Notes: generated from the letters alone by a model not told the origin. A stretch of DNA of 63,125 bases from UKL13-2 sp036394575 (GCA_036394575.1 DASWEY010000065.1:1-63125); one strand, 5' to 3'; numbered from the stretch's first letter, positions 50,295 through 59,853 are shown. Numbers and translations are program-made.

Positions 50295-50675
50295 TCAGAG
50301 GGTATGCGTGACGCGATCGGACTTGACGACCGGCGCCAGAATGCCCTCGATCTTTTTCTTCAGTTCACGGCCGACTTCATTGTCGGGCAACTGAATGGCT
50401 ACGCCCTGCGGGCGGTTGCCGTGGGCATGCGGCGGATTGATCCAGGCCACCTTGCCTGTCAACGGAATCTTGATCTGATCTTCGAGAAAGGACAAGACCA
50501 GCAACACTTCATCCCCCAGCTGATGCGGCTTGACGGTCTGCATGAACAGGCCACCCCCCTTGAGTAGGGGTATCCAGGCCGCGTACAGCGCACTTTTTCC
50601 CTTCAGGTTGAGCGAGATCACATCGGGCCATCTGGTCGGTGCAGTGTTGCCCGAATTGGGGGGGAGCGAAGACAT
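50295..50675 (-). CDS. PilZ-domain protein
   Basis: 126 residues. LNLKGKSALYAAWIPLLKGGGLFMQTVKP and GDEVLLVLSFLEDQIKIPLTGKVAWINPP form the beta-barrel. It lacks the RxxxR / DxSxxG c-di-GMP-binding pair, as the type IV pilus protein PilZ does. VAIQLPDNEVGRELKKKIEGIL is its C-terminal helix. It lies downstream of holB on the same strand, the usual place. Confidence 0.85.
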   Translation of the reverse strand: MSSLPPNSGNTAPTRWPDVISLNLKGKSALYAAWIPLLKGGGLFMQTVKPHQLGDEVLLVLSFLEDQIKIPLTGKVAWINPPHAHGNRPQGVAIQLPDNEVGRELKKKIEGILAPVVKSDRVTHTL

Positions 50676-50691
50676 GGGATGGCGTCGATTC

Positions 50692-51708
50692 TCAAGGCTG
50701 GATGGAGCGTTGATAGGATATTAGCAATTGTTCCAGCAAAAGTCTCGCATTGAGCGGATGGGAGATGCTGCGCCGCGCTTGTCGCAGTTCCGATTCGTAA
50801 CGGAACAAGCGGGGCAACTGCACGCGCGCGGCAATGCCGGCAATCGCTTTTTTCTGATCGGGATGATGGCGAACATCGCCGGCCAGGCTGGACAGCGCGA
50901 TATCGGCGACCCAGGTCTGCAGCCAGGTGATCAGGTGGTCGAGCTCGGCCCGTTCAAATGCCTGCGCGGCGGCCATGTAGTCGGCCACCGGATCGGCGAG
51001 CGCGGCGACGAAGGCCTTGCGTTCGGCCTGATAGTCGGGTTCGGCAAAGGCCAGCGCATCCAGCGGCGCGCCGCCGGCCATGGCGAGCGCCGGCGCCGCA
51101 TTGGCCACCCCTTGCGTACTCAGCCATGCCAGCGCCTCTTCCGGGGTGGGCGCGGGCAGCAGCACGCGCTGGCAACGGCTGCGGATCGTGGCGAGCAGGC
51201 GATTCTGCTGGTCGGTGACCAGCAGAATCAGGGTTCTGGCCGGCGGCTCCTCAAGGGTCTTGAGCAGGGCATTCGCCGCGTTCGGGTTCAGGGTTTCGGC
51301 AGGATGGATGAGCAGGATGCGGAAACCGTCGCGATGCGTCGACAAGGTCATGAACCCGCCGATGGCGCGAATCTGGTCGATCCGTATTTCCTTGCTTTTT
51401 TTGTCTTCCTTCTTGTCCGCGTCCTCGGCCACCGTCTCGGTATCGGTCGTTTCCTCGGCGAGGATGTCCGGCAGCAGCACGCGAAAGTCGGGGTGATTGC
51501 CGTCGCGAAACCAGCCGCAGGCGGCGCATTTTCCGCAGGCGATGCCGTCTTCATTGGCTTCGCACAGCAGGGATTGCGCAATCGCCTTGGCGAATTCGAC
51601 CTTGCCGATACCCTGATTGCCGTGAATCAGCAGCGCATGCGGCATGCGGCCGCGACGGGCGAGCAGTTCACGCAGGGGTTGGCGGTGCCAGGGGAGAAGA
51701 TCGATCAT
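50692..51708 (-). CDS. holB: DNA polymerase III subunit delta prime
   Basis: 338 residues. ALLIHGNQGIGKVEFAKAIAQ is a Walker A-like segment. Four cysteines (LLCEANEDGIACGKCAACGWF) form the zinc module. LLIHPAETLNPNAANALLKTLEEPP is the Walker B and sensor 1 region, and TIRSRCQR sensor 2. It is part of the clamp loader. Residues about 85-105 carry an acidic, lysine-rich insert (EETTDTETVAEDADKKEDKK) not usual in the family. Confidence 0.94.
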   Translation of the reverse strand: MIDLLPWHRQPLRELLARRGRMPHALLIHGNQGIGKVEFAKAIAQSLLCEANEDGIACGKCAACGWFRDGNHPDFRVLLPDILAEETTDTETVAEDADKKEDKKSKEIRIDQIRAIGGFMTLSTHRDGFRILLIHPAETLNPNAANALLKTLEEPPARTLILLVTDQQNRLLATIRSRCQRVLLPAPTPEEALAWLSTQGVANAAPALAMAGGAPLDALAFAEPDYQAERKAFVAALADPVADYMAAAQAFERAELDHLITWLQTWVADIALSSLAGDVRHHPDQKKAIAGIAARVQLPRLFRYESELRQARRSISHPLNARLLLEQLLISYQRSIQP

Positions 51709-51729
51709 GAGGCTCGTCGTTACTGCGCG

Positions 51730-52341
51730 CTAGATGCGGGCCAGCAATTCGCCGAGCTCGGCCTGGATCTCGGTCAGCGGTCGGGCCGTGCCCAGCACCT
51801 TGATGCGGTCCGGGAATTCGCGTGCACGCGCCAGATAGGCAGCGCGCACCCTGGCAAAAAAATCGTTCTGCTCACGCTCGAATTTATCCGGATCGGGGGT
51901 GCCCTTGTCGAGCCGCTCGCGCGCGACTTCCAGCGGCGCATCGAACAACAGGGTTAGATCCGGCTGCAGATTGCCATGCACCCATTGTTCGAGAATGCGG
52001 GTGCGCTCGATCGACAGTCCGCGCCCACCGCACTGGTAGGCGAAGGAAGAATCGGTGAAGCGGTCCGAGATCACCCAGTTGCCGGCCGCCAGCGCCGGCT
52101 CGATCACCTGCGCAAGATGCTCGCGGCGCGAGGCGAATACCAGCAACGCCTCGGTATCCGTGTGCATTTTTTCGTTTAGTACGATATGACGCAGGGTCTC
52201 TCCCAGTGGGGTGCCGCCGGGCTCGCGGGTGGTAATGACGGTGAAGCCGCGCTGTCGGATCTGCGCGGCAATATAGTCCAGATGCGAGGACTTGCCGGCG
52301 CCGTCGATGCCTTCGAGAGTGATGAATTTGCCGCGGTTCAT
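51730..52341 (-). CDS. tmk: Thymidylate kinase
   Basis: 203 residues from the ATG at 52341. KFITLEGIDGAGKSSHLDYIA is the P-loop, TTREPGGTPLGETLRHIVL holds the DR-like Arg box, and ISDRFTDSSFAYQCGGRGL is the Mg and base-binding region. It phosphorylates dTMP to dTDP. It lies between mltG and holB, as in related genomes. Confidence 0.95.
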   Translation of the reverse strand: MNRGKFITLEGIDGAGKSSHLDYIAAQIRQRGFTVITTREPGGTPLGETLRHIVLNEKMHTDTEALLVFASRREHLAQVIEPALAAGNWVISDRFTDSSFAYQCGGRGLSIERTRILEQWVHGNLQPDLTLLFDAPLEVARERLDKGTPDPDKFEREQNDFFARVRAAYLARAREFPDRIKVLGTARPLTEIQAELGELLARI

Positions 52342-52418
52342 GATTTGCTCGTCGCCGCCTCCATAGCAATGCGGCATTCGGAATAATGCGGTGCGCCGGT
52401 CGACACCGCTCTCCGGGT

Positions 52419-53411
52419 TCAGTGCCCCAGCTGGTATTTGCCGACGGCGCGATTATGCTCTTCCAGCGAGGATGAAAAATAATGCGTGCCATCCCCCTTG
52501 CCGACGAAGTATAGCTTGTCGGACTGCGCCGGCTTCACCGCCGCACGCAACGAACCCCAACCCGGCAGCGCAATCGGCGTCGGCGGCAGACCGTCGCGGG
52601 TATAGGTGTTGTAGGGCGTGTCGGTAGTGAGGTCGCGCTTGCGGATATTGCCGTCGTAATTGGCGCCCATGCCGTAAATGACGGTGGGATCGGTCTGCAG
52701 TCGCATCGGAATCTGCAACCGGTTGATGAACACCGAGGCAATCAGCGGCCGCTCGATGGCACGTCCGGTTTCTTTCTCGATGATCGAGGCCATGATCAGC
52801 ACCTCGTACGGACTTTTGTATGGCAGGCCGGCATCGCGCATCGCCCAGGCTTCGGCAAGTTTTTTCTGCATGGCCTGATAGCTCTTCTTCAGCAATTCCA
52901 GATCGCTGGTGCCGGCGGCAAATCGGTAGGTATCCGGAAACAGCAGCCCTTCCGGGTGGGCCTCGACCGCGCCGATGCGCTTCATCACCTCGGCATCGCT
53001 GAGGCCTTTCAGGGTCACCTTGACCTTGTCGGCATGTTCCAGTTGGGCGCGAATATCGGCAAAGGTGGCGCCCTCAAGGAACGTCACCGATACCGGCACC
53101 ACATCGCCATCATTGAGTTTTTGCAGCAAGGCCAGGGGTGTGGTCGGTGCATCGAGGCGATAAGTGCCGGCCTGAATTGCCGTGGTCTGGGTGATGCGGC
53201 CCAGCAAGGCGAACAACTGGGGCTCGGGCAACAGGCCGGCGCCCGTCAGTTGCCGTGACAGCGTCTTGAGCGAGGTGCCGGGCTTGACGGTGAACTCGAA
53301 GGGCGTAACCGGCAGCGGCAGGGGACTATTCGCAAAGTTGTAATACCAGGCAGCCAGCAGGCCGGCAGCCAATACAAAAACGAGGACGATAACGGCCAGA
53401 ATGCGTTTCAT
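52419..53411 (-). CDS. mltG: Endolytic murein transglycosylase MltG
   Basis: 330 residues from the ATG at 53411. One N-terminal membrane helix (LAVIVLVFVLAAGLLAAWYY) is followed by a LysM-like part and the catalytic domain: LLFPDTYRFA, IMASIIEKETGRAIERPLIASVFINRL (with the catalytic Glu in EKET), LQTDPTVIYG and LPPTPIALPG. It cuts nascent peptidoglycan strands and sets glycan length. It lies behind fabF. Confidence 0.94.
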   Translation of the reverse strand: MKRILAVIVLVFVLAAGLLAAWYYNFANSPLPLPVTPFEFTVKPGTSLKTLSRQLTGAGLLPEPQLFALLGRITQTTAIQAGTYRLDAPTTPLALLQKLNDGDVVPVSVTFLEGATFADIRAQLEHADKVKVTLKGLSDAEVMKRIGAVEAHPEGLLFPDTYRFAAGTSDLELLKKSYQAMQKKLAEAWAMRDAGLPYKSPYEVLIMASIIEKETGRAIERPLIASVFINRLQIPMRLQTDPTVIYGMGANYDGNIRKRDLTTDTPYNTYTRDGLPPTPIALPGWGSLRAAVKPAQSDKLYFVGKGDGTHYFSSSLEEHNRAVGKYQLGH

Positions 53412-53466
53412 GGTTGATGACGTGCTCTTCCCGGCATGACGCGGGCCTCGGTAGCCCACACGCGCT

Positions 53467-54702
53467 TCAGACGAAACGCTTGAATACCAATGAACCGTTG
53501 GTGCCGCCAAAACCGAAGGAATTGGACAGCGCCACATCGATCTTCAGGTCGCGCGCCGTGTTGGCGCAATAATCCAGATCGCACTCGGGATCCTGGTTGA
53601 AGATATTGATGGTCGGCGGCGATACCTGATGGTGGATCGCCAGCGTGGTAAATACGGCCTCGATGCCGCCGGCGGCGCCGAGCAGATGCCCGGTCATCGA
53701 CTTGGTGGAATTGACCACCAATTTGTAGGCATGGTCGCCGAAGGCGAGTTTCATCGCCTCGGATTCGTTCTTGTCGCCCAGCGGGGTGGAGGTGCCGTGA
53801 GCGTTGATATATTGCACATCAGCGGCGTTGACGTGGGCGTTCTTCAATGCATTCTGCATCCCGCGCCGCGGGCCATCCATGCTCGGTGCCGTAATGTGAT
53901 TAGCGTCGGCGCTCATGCCCATGCCCGCCAGTTCGGCGTAGATACGGGCGCCGCGCGCCTTGGCGTGTTCCAGCGACTCCAGCACCAGAATCCCGGCGCC
54001 CTCGCCCAGCACAAAACCATCGCGGTCACGATCCCAGGGACGTGACGCGGTCTCGGGCGAGTCATTGCGTTCGGACAGCGCCTTGATCGAGCAGAAGCCG
54101 CCCATGCCGGACATGCATATCGTGGCTTCGGAACCGCCGGCAATCATCACATCCGCATCGCCGTATTCGATGAAGCGCGCCGCATCCCCGACACAATGCG
54201 CCGAGGTGGTGCAGGCAGAGACCATCGATACGTTCGGCCCCTTGAAGCCATACAGGATCGAGATCATGCCGGCGACCATGTTGACGATCGAGCCGGGCAC
54301 AAAAAACGGCGATATGCGGCGCGGCCCCTTGGCGATCATCTCGCGGATATTGTCCTCGATCATCGGCAGTCCACCGATGCCGGAGCCGACATTGACGCCG
54401 ATGCGCTCGGCGTTTTCCTCGGTGACCACTAGGCCTGCATCGTCCATCGCCATCTTGGTCGCGGCAATGCCGTAATGGATGAACGTATCCATGCGCCGCA
54501 CTTCCTTGGGCGACATCCACGCGGCCGGATCGAAACCCTTCACCTCGCCTGCAAACCGGGTGGTAAGGGACGATGCATCGAACCGGGTGATCGGCCCGAT
54601 GCCGCCGCGCCCATTGATGAGGCTGTCCCAGACTGCGGGGATCGAGTTACCGATCGGCGAAACAATGCCGAGACCCGTAATGACGACGCGTCTTTTGCTC
54701 AT
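53467..54702 (-). CDS. fabF: Beta-ketoacyl-ACP synthase II
   Basis: 411 residues. The catalytic triad is seen as Cys in VSACTTSAH, His in NAHGTSTPLGD and His in NSTKSMTGHLLGAAG. The end ALSNSFGFGGTNGSLVFKRF is standard. It elongates acyl-ACP with malonyl-ACP in the FAS II cycle. It follows acpP on the same strand. Confidence 0.97.
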   Translation of the reverse strand: MSKRRVVITGLGIVSPIGNSIPAVWDSLINGRGGIGPITRFDASSLTTRFAGEVKGFDPAAWMSPKEVRRMDTFIHYGIAATKMAMDDAGLVVTEENAERIGVNVGSGIGGLPMIEDNIREMIAKGPRRISPFFVPGSIVNMVAGMISILYGFKGPNVSMVSACTTSAHCVGDAARFIEYGDADVMIAGGSEATICMSGMGGFCSIKALSERNDSPETASRPWDRDRDGFVLGEGAGILVLESLEHAKARGARIYAELAGMGMSADANHITAPSMDGPRRGMQNALKNAHVNAADVQYINAHGTSTPLGDKNESEAMKLAFGDHAYKLVVNSTKSMTGHLLGAAGGIEAVFTTLAIHHQVSPPTINIFNQDPECDLDYCANTARDLKIDVALSNSFGFGGTNGSLVFKRFV

Positions 54703-54771
54703 GACTGACCGAGGTTGAAAGAAAAACGGACGGGCCGCGCGATGTTCATCAGGCGACCCAATTGATGCGAA

Positions 54772-55008
54772 CTATTTTTTGTTCGCGTTGATGTAATCGA
54801 TGGCTTGCTGGACGTTGGTGATTTTTTCAGCCGCCTCGTCCGGGATCTCGGTTTCGAATTCCTCTTCGAGGGCCATCACCAGCTCAACGTTATCAAGGGA
54901 GTCTGCGCCCAGATCTTCGACGAATGAAGATTCGTTCTTGATATCGGCTTCCGCCACACCAAGTTGTTCGGCAACGATTTTTCTGACGCGTGCTTCGATG
55001 CTATCCAT
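54772..55008 (-). CDS. acpP: Acyl carrier protein
   Basis: 78 residues, highly acidic. The phosphopantetheine serine is in EDLGADSLDNVELVMALEEEF (Ser37). It carries the growing acyl chain. Length and position between fabG and fabF are standard. Confidence 0.98.
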   Translation of the reverse strand: MDSIEARVRKIVAEQLGVAEADIKNESSFVEDLGADSLDNVELVMALEEEFETEIPDEAAEKITNVQQAIDYINANKK

Positions 55009-55113
55009 TTGCTACACCCTCCTGAATTAAGAACCGCACTATTTTACCAAATTAGCCGGCCATAAATATGGACCGCTGAATATTCTGTTTGCAGGCACTG
55101 CCGCGCGGCATGC

Positions 55114-55860
55114 CTACTCCATATGCATGCCGCCGTTGACGTGGATCGTATTGCCGGTGACGTAGGCGGCGCCGGGTGAGGCCAGGTACAGCACGGCTTC
55201 GGCGATATCGTCGACTTGTCCCAGCCGTCCCAGCGGGATATTGGCCACCAGTTTGCCCACCTGGTCTTCACCCAGGGACTTGGTCATATCGGTTTCGATG
55301 AAGCCCGGAGCCACGCAATTGACGGTGATGCCGCGGCTGCCGATTTCCCGGGCCAGCGCCTTGGTGAAACCGACCATGCCCGCCTTTGCCGCCACATAAT
55401 TCGTCTGCCCGGCATTGCCCATGAAGCCGACCACGGACGCGATATTGACGATGCGCCCGGTGCGCGCCTTCATCATCGCCTTCACCACGGCGCGGCTGAG
55501 GCGGAATACCGAGGTCAGATTGGTGTCGATGACCGCCTGCCAGTCCTCGTCCTTCATGCGCATCAGCAGCGTATCGCGGGTAATGCCGGCATTGTTGACC
55601 AGGATCGATACGCCGCCGAATTTTTCCTCGATGGCCTTGATCGTCGCTTCGATTTGGGCGCCGTCCTGCACATTGAGCATCATGCCGGCGCCCTTGAGTC
55701 CCGCCGCATGGATGGCGGTATCGATGGCCGCCGCGCCGGCTTCGGTGGTGGCGGTGCCGATCACCATCGCACCGGCCTTTCCCAGGCTGTGCAGGATGGC
55801 ATGTCCGATGCCGCGCGACGCGCCGGTGACCAGCGCAATTTGTCCGACGAGTGAAGTCAT
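55114..55860 (-). CDS. fabG: 3-oxoacyl-ACP reductase
   Basis: 248 residues from the ATG at 55860 behind GGAGAAAC. The SDR motifs are VTGASRGIG, NNAGITRD, Ser in NIASVVGFMGN, and Tyr-x3-Lys in TNYVAAKAG. It reduces 3-oxoacyl-ACP with NADPH. Confidence 0.96.
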   Translation of the reverse strand: MTSLVGQIALVTGASRGIGHAILHSLGKAGAMVIGTATTEAGAAAIDTAIHAAGLKGAGMMLNVQDGAQIEATIKAIEEKFGGVSILVNNAGITRDTLLMRMKDEDWQAVIDTNLTSVFRLSRAVVKAMMKARTGRIVNIASVVGFMGNAGQTNYVAAKAGMVGFTKALAREIGSRGITVNCVAPGFIETDMTKSLGEDQVGKLVANIPLGRLGQVDDIAEAVLYLASPGAAYVTGNTIHVNGGMHME

Positions 55861-55888
55861 GGGTTTCTCCGCAAAAGCTGAAAGGGCG

Positions 55889-56824
55889 TCAGCGCGTGGC
55901 TTCGACAGCGGCATTGAGCGCGGCGCCGTCGGCAATGGCCAGGCAGTTGAGATTGCCGTCGATGCGCTTGTTCAGGCCGGTCAGGATTTTACCGGGGACA
56001 CATTCAATCACCACCATTGCTCCCTGCGCGGCGATAGCCTGGATCGTTTCGATCCAGCGCACCGGGCGATAAAGCTGTTCGACCAGCGCGTTTCTGATCG
56101 CATCGGCTGATGCGAAGGCGGTCACATCGGCATTCTGTATCACCGGCTTGAGGGGCACAGTGACGGCGACTTGCCGCAAATAAGCGGCAAGTTTTTCGGC
56201 GGCGGGCCGCATCAGCGCGCAATGGGAAGGCACGCTCATCGGCAGCAGTAGCGCACGCTTGGCGCCGCGTTCCTTAGCCAGGGCCATGCCGCGCTCGACG
56301 GCCGTCCGGTGCCCGGCGATCACGATCTGGCCAGGCGAGTTGAGATTGACCGCCTCCAACACCTCGCCCTGCGCGGCATCGACGCAAACAGCGCGAATCT
56401 GCTCGACTTCCAGACCAAGCACGGCGGCGATACCGCCGATGCCTTCCGGCACTGCATCCTGCATTGACTGCGCACGAAAGCGCACCAGCGGCACAGCGTC
56501 CGCAAAAGATATAGCGCCGGCGGCGACCAGGGCGGTATATTCCCCCAAGCTATGGCCTGCGTAAATATCCGCATCGCGGCCGCCCACTTCCTTCCAGGCG
56601 CGAAACGTAGCCACACCGGCCACCAGCATCACCGGTTGGGTGTTGACGGTCTGCGCCAGCGTTTCCACCGGCCCCTCGATCACCATCTTCCACAAATCCA
56701 GCTTGAGCAGGTCCGAGGCTTCCTCAAAGGTGCGCTGCACGATGGGCATTCCGGCAAATCCGGCCATCATGCCGATCGATTGCGAACCTTGGCCCGCGAA
56801 GGTGATTGCAAATTTTGTCGTCAT
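55889..56824 (-). CDS. fabD: Malonyl-CoA:ACP transacylase
   Basis: 311 residues from the ATG at 56824, five bases past the fabH stop. FAGQGSQSIGMM at the start, the nucleophile Ser in AGHSLGEYTAL, the Arg in VRFRAQSMQ and His in SVPSHCALM are all kept. It loads malonyl groups on ACP. Confidence 0.96.
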   Translation of the reverse strand: MTTKFAITFAGQGSQSIGMMAGFAGMPIVQRTFEEASDLLKLDLWKMVIEGPVETLAQTVNTQPVMLVAGVATFRAWKEVGGRDADIYAGHSLGEYTALVAAGAISFADAVPLVRFRAQSMQDAVPEGIGGIAAVLGLEVEQIRAVCVDAAQGEVLEAVNLNSPGQIVIAGHRTAVERGMALAKERGAKRALLLPMSVPSHCALMRPAAEKLAAYLRQVAVTVPLKPVIQNADVTAFASADAIRNALVEQLYRPVRWIETIQAIAAQGAMVVIECVPGKILTGLNKRIDGNLNCLAIADGAALNAAVEATR

Positions 56825-56829
56825 TTTAT

Positions 56830-57792
56830 CTACCACGTGAGCAAGGCTGCACCCCAGGCAAACCCGCCGCCAAGCGCCGCCATCAAGACGGTGTCGCCCG
56901 GCTTGATCTTGCCTTCCCGCACCACCGCGTCCAGCGCCAGCGGGATGGACGCTGCCGAGGTATTGCCGTGTTTGTCCACCGTCAGGACCACCTTCTCATC
57001 CGGCAGCGCCAGTTTCTTGGCAGCGTGCATGATGATGCGCTGGTTGGCCTGATGGCAGATGAACCAGTCGATTGCTTCCGGGCCGAGATTGTTGGCATTG
57101 AGCGCTTCCCAGGCTACCTCTTCGAAAGCCTTGACCGCAAACTTGTAGACCGCCCCGCCTTCCATGGTCAGATAGGGGCTGCCGCGAACCTGGCCGTTCT
57201 GCACTGTTCCCGGCGCGCACAGCACATCGCGATAACTGCCGTCGGCATGCAGATGCGTGGAGAGGATACCCGGTTTATCTGACGCTTTTACGACGACGGC
57301 GCCGGCGCCGTCGCCGAACAGCACGCAGGTGCTGCGGTCCTGCCAGTTCATGATGCGCGAAAAAATCTCGGTGCCGACCACCAGCGCGCATTTCGACGAG
57401 CCGGTCCTGATGAATTTCTCCGCTGTGGCAAGTCCATACACAAAACCCGCGCACACTGCCTGGATATCGAAGGCGATGGCGTGTTTGATGCCCAGCTTGT
57501 CCTGCAGGATGCAAGCGGTCGATGGGAACACCATGTCCGGCGTCGAGGTCGCGACAATGATGAGATCGATCTCGCGGGCGTCGACCCCGGCAGCGGCCAA
57601 AGCCCGCTGCACCGCAATCAGCGCCAGGTCGCTGGCATTCTGGTCGTCCGCCGCATAGTGCCGCTCCCGAATCCCGGTGCGCGTGACGATCCATTCATCA
57701 TTGGTATCGACGATTTTTTCGAGGTCTTTGTTGGTGACCAGCTTTTCAGGCAGATAGCTGCCGGTCCCGGCAATGCGTGCATAAACGGTCAT
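56830..57792 (-). CDS. fabH: Beta-ketoacyl-ACP synthase III
   Basis: 320 residues. The catalytic Cys is in AVCAGFVYGL, His in WFICHQANQRI, and Asn in DKHGNTSAASIP. It starts fatty-acid synthesis by condensing acetyl-CoA with malonyl-ACP. Its ATG overlaps the plsX stop by 4 bases. Confidence 0.97.
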   Translation of the reverse strand: MTVYARIAGTGSYLPEKLVTNKDLEKIVDTNDEWIVTRTGIRERHYAADDQNASDLALIAVQRALAAAGVDAREIDLIIVATSTPDMVFPSTACILQDKLGIKHAIAFDIQAVCAGFVYGLATAEKFIRTGSSKCALVVGTEIFSRIMNWQDRSTCVLFGDGAGAVVVKASDKPGILSTHLHADGSYRDVLCAPGTVQNGQVRGSPYLTMEGGAVYKFAVKAFEEVAWEALNANNLGPEAIDWFICHQANQRIIMHAAKKLALPDEKVVLTVDKHGNTSAASIPLALDAVVREGKIKPGDTVLMAALGGGFAWGAALLTW

Positions 57793-58853
57793 TCGGTATC
57801 CGCTTTCGGAGTTTGCGGCAGCAGCAGTCCTTCCGCGTGCAAGCGCTCCAGTTGCTTGCCGATCAGGGCGAGCAAACCATGCTCGACCTCGGAAGCGGCG
57901 CGCTCCAGTGCCTTGTGGAACGAATAGGCATCGGCCGAGCCGTGGCTTTTGACCACCACGCCCTGCAGACCCAGCAAGGCAGCACCATTGTAGCGGCGAT
58001 GGTCGACGCGTTTGCGAAATCCATTGATCACCGCGTAGGAGGCAAGCGCCGCCAGCTTGCGGAATATATTCTTGGTGTATTCCTCTTTCAGGAAATCGCC
58101 CATCATCTTGGCGATACCCTCCGAGGTCTTGAGCATGACGTTGCCGATAAAGCCGTCGCAGACCACGACATCGGTGGTGCCGTTGTAGATATCGGTGCCT
58201 TCGACATTGCCGTAAAAATTGAGGTGGCTGGCGCGCAGCAGCTCGCCGGCACGGCGGATGTTTTCATTGCCCTTGAGTTCCTCGGAGCCGATATTGAGCA
58301 GGCCCACGCTGGGACTTTCCTTGCCCTCGATGGCCGAGGCCAGCATCGCGCCCATGATGGCGAATTGCAGCAGATGTTCCGGGGTGCATTCGGCATTGGC
58401 GCCGAGGTCGAGCGCATAGGTGACGCCCTTGCGCGTCGGCAGCGCCGCGCAGATCGCGGGGCGGTCGATCCCCGGCAAGGTCTTCAGCACGAATTTCGCG
58501 GTGCCCATCAGGGCGCCGGTATTGCCCGCGGACACGCATGCGTGGGCGGCGCCCGATTTCACCAAGTCGATGGCGACGCGCATCGAGGAGTCTTTTTTGT
58601 TGCGGATCGCCGAGCGGATATCCTCATCCATGCCAACCACCTCGCTGGCAGGAATGATTTTCAGGCGCGGCTCAGCGGCATCAAGCCAGTGCAAGGCCTT
58701 GAGTCGGCCCAGTTCGCTTTTCAGGACCTCCGGCTTGCCGACGAGCAGAACCGTGCGTTCATTCGAACGCTCGAGAAATTGCAAGGCGGCAGGGATGGTC
58801 ACCGATGGGCCGTGGTCTCCGCCCATCGCATCAATCGCGATATTAGTCTGCAT
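57789..58853 (-). CDS. plsX: Phosphate acyltransferase PlsX
   Basis: 354 residues. IAIDAMGGDHGPSVTIPAAL is the invariant start. SGAAHACVSAGNTGALM and YALDLGANAECTPEHLLQFA are further signatures. It makes acyl-phosphate from acyl-ACP for phospholipid synthesis. It lies in the rpmF-plsX-fabH order typical of proteobacteria. Confidence 0.96.
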   Translation of the reverse strand: MQTNIAIDAMGGDHGPSVTIPAALQFLERSNERTVLLVGKPEVLKSELGRLKALHWLDAAEPRLKIIPASEVVGMDEDIRSAIRNKKDSSMRVAIDLVKSGAAHACVSAGNTGALMGTAKFVLKTLPGIDRPAICAALPTRKGVTYALDLGANAECTPEHLLQFAIMGAMLASAIEGKESPSVGLLNIGSEELKGNENIRRAGELLRASHLNFYGNVEGTDIYNGTTDVVVCDGFIGNVMLKTSEGIAKMMGDFLKEEYTKNIFRKLAALASYAVINGFRKRVDHRRYNGAALLGLQGVVVKSHGSADAYSFHKALERAASEVEHGLLALIGKQLERLHAEGLLLPQTPKADTE

Positions 58854-59036
58854 TTAACTGGGAAACGCTTCCTGCGGAAGCGGGTCCGTGCAGTTTATCT
58901 TCTTGTTTGCGAATGTAATCGCGCAATGATTCCGGCCGGCGAACCCGAGGGCATCGATCGGCAATACCGGCGTACCTTGGTACACCCGGCATCACCATCG
59001 ATGCAACGACCCGCGCAAGCGCCGGAATCGGGCGCT

Positions 59037-59219
59037 TTATTCGTCGGCTTTGGTCTGGATGACTTTTTTGCCGCGGTAGTAACCCGACGGCGACACATGG
59101 TGACGCAGATGGGTTTCGCCCGTGGTCGGCTCAACGGCCAGCGCCGGGTTGGTCAGAAAGTCGTGTGCGCGGTGCATGCCACGCTTCGAGGGCGACTTCT
59201 TGTTTTGTTGGACTGCCAT
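59037..59219 (-). CDS. rpmF: Ribosomal protein bL32
   Basis: 60 residues: MAVQQNKKSPSKRGMHRAHD at the start and a YYRGKKVI segment near the end. It is the form without zinc cysteines. About 180 bases without visible features separate it from plsX. Confidence 0.97.
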   Translation of the reverse strand: MAVQQNKKSPSKRGMHRAHDFLTNPALAVEPTTGETHLRHHVSPSGYYRGKKVIQTKADE

Positions 59220-59304
59220 GATGATTCTCCTGATTTACGCTGAGTTTACAAATTCGATACCGGCCTGCAATGATCCAACTTCGCGGCGCCGGCAGATGCC
59301 AATG

Positions 59305-59853
59305 CTACTTTCCCTTGCTCTTCAACCCTGCCAATTTGGCAAATGGCGAAACTTTCTTTTCGGCCGTGACCGCAGGCACAGCCTGCGGCACCGCCTTCGA
59401 AACCTTTTTGGCTTTCTTGGCCGGGGACTCCGCCGCAATTGCCCAGAACGGCAAATCCAGCAAAATTTCCTCCTCGACCAGTTCCCGCACGTCCAGCTCT
59501 TCGCCCAAGGCGACGTAATCTTCGTCTTCGCTCTCGGTCTCCAGCGGCGGCAGCTGCGCTTCGCTGCCGACCAGAACCAGACTGCTCTTGATCGACAAAT
59601 CGTAGCGCTCGGGTTCCAGCGTTTCCGGATCAGTCAATAAAAACCAACCTAGAATTATACACTTAACCCGCCTCGTTCGTCTACCTGTGACATCCGCCGT
59701 CTCCAACCCGGCAAGCGTATAGCTGATTTCGCCGGCATCAGCGCCCTCGCCCCGCAAAAATGGCTTCAGACGCGGCAATTCTTCCGGTTTGAAAGTGCCG
59801 GAAATCGTCTGCTTCTGCTGGGTGAAGCGATCCAGGGCAATTTTGGTGGCCAT
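59305..59853 (-). CDS. YceD/DUF177 protein without the usual cysteines
   Basis: 182 residues from the ATG at 59853. Position before rpmF, acidic EDEDYVALGEELDVRELVEEEILLDLP and the basic tail identify the YceD family (23S rRNA accumulation protein). Members usually carry CxRC before LEP; here the aligned stretch is TDPETLEP, so both cysteines are missing. The preceding residues (VKCIILGWFLL) are encoded by A/T-rich DNA that contains a promoter-like TATAAT. The protein is thus a divergent copy or was altered locally. Confidence 0.85.
   Translation of the reverse strand: MATKIALDRFTQQKQTISGTFKPEELPRLKPFLRGEGADAGEISYTLAGLETADVTGRRTRRVKCIILGWFLLTDPETLEPERYDLSIKSSLVLVGSEAQLPPLETESEDEDYVALGEELDVRELVEEEILLDLPFWAIAAESPAKKAKKVSKAVPQAVPAVTAEKKVSPFAKLAGLKSKGK
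59654..59683 (-). promoter_or_regulatory. Possible internal promoter for rpmF-plsX-fab
   Basis: On the minus strand a TAGACG -35 candidate (59678-59683) and a perfect TATAAT (59654-59659) are 18 bases apart inside the yceD gene. Enterobacterial rpmF is known to use promoters within the gene upstream. Confidence 0.4.

Noticed and set aside
57777..59243. 488-codon plus-strand frame across plsX and rpmF
   Set aside because: It spans two certain genes on the other strand and their gap; low-complexity product.
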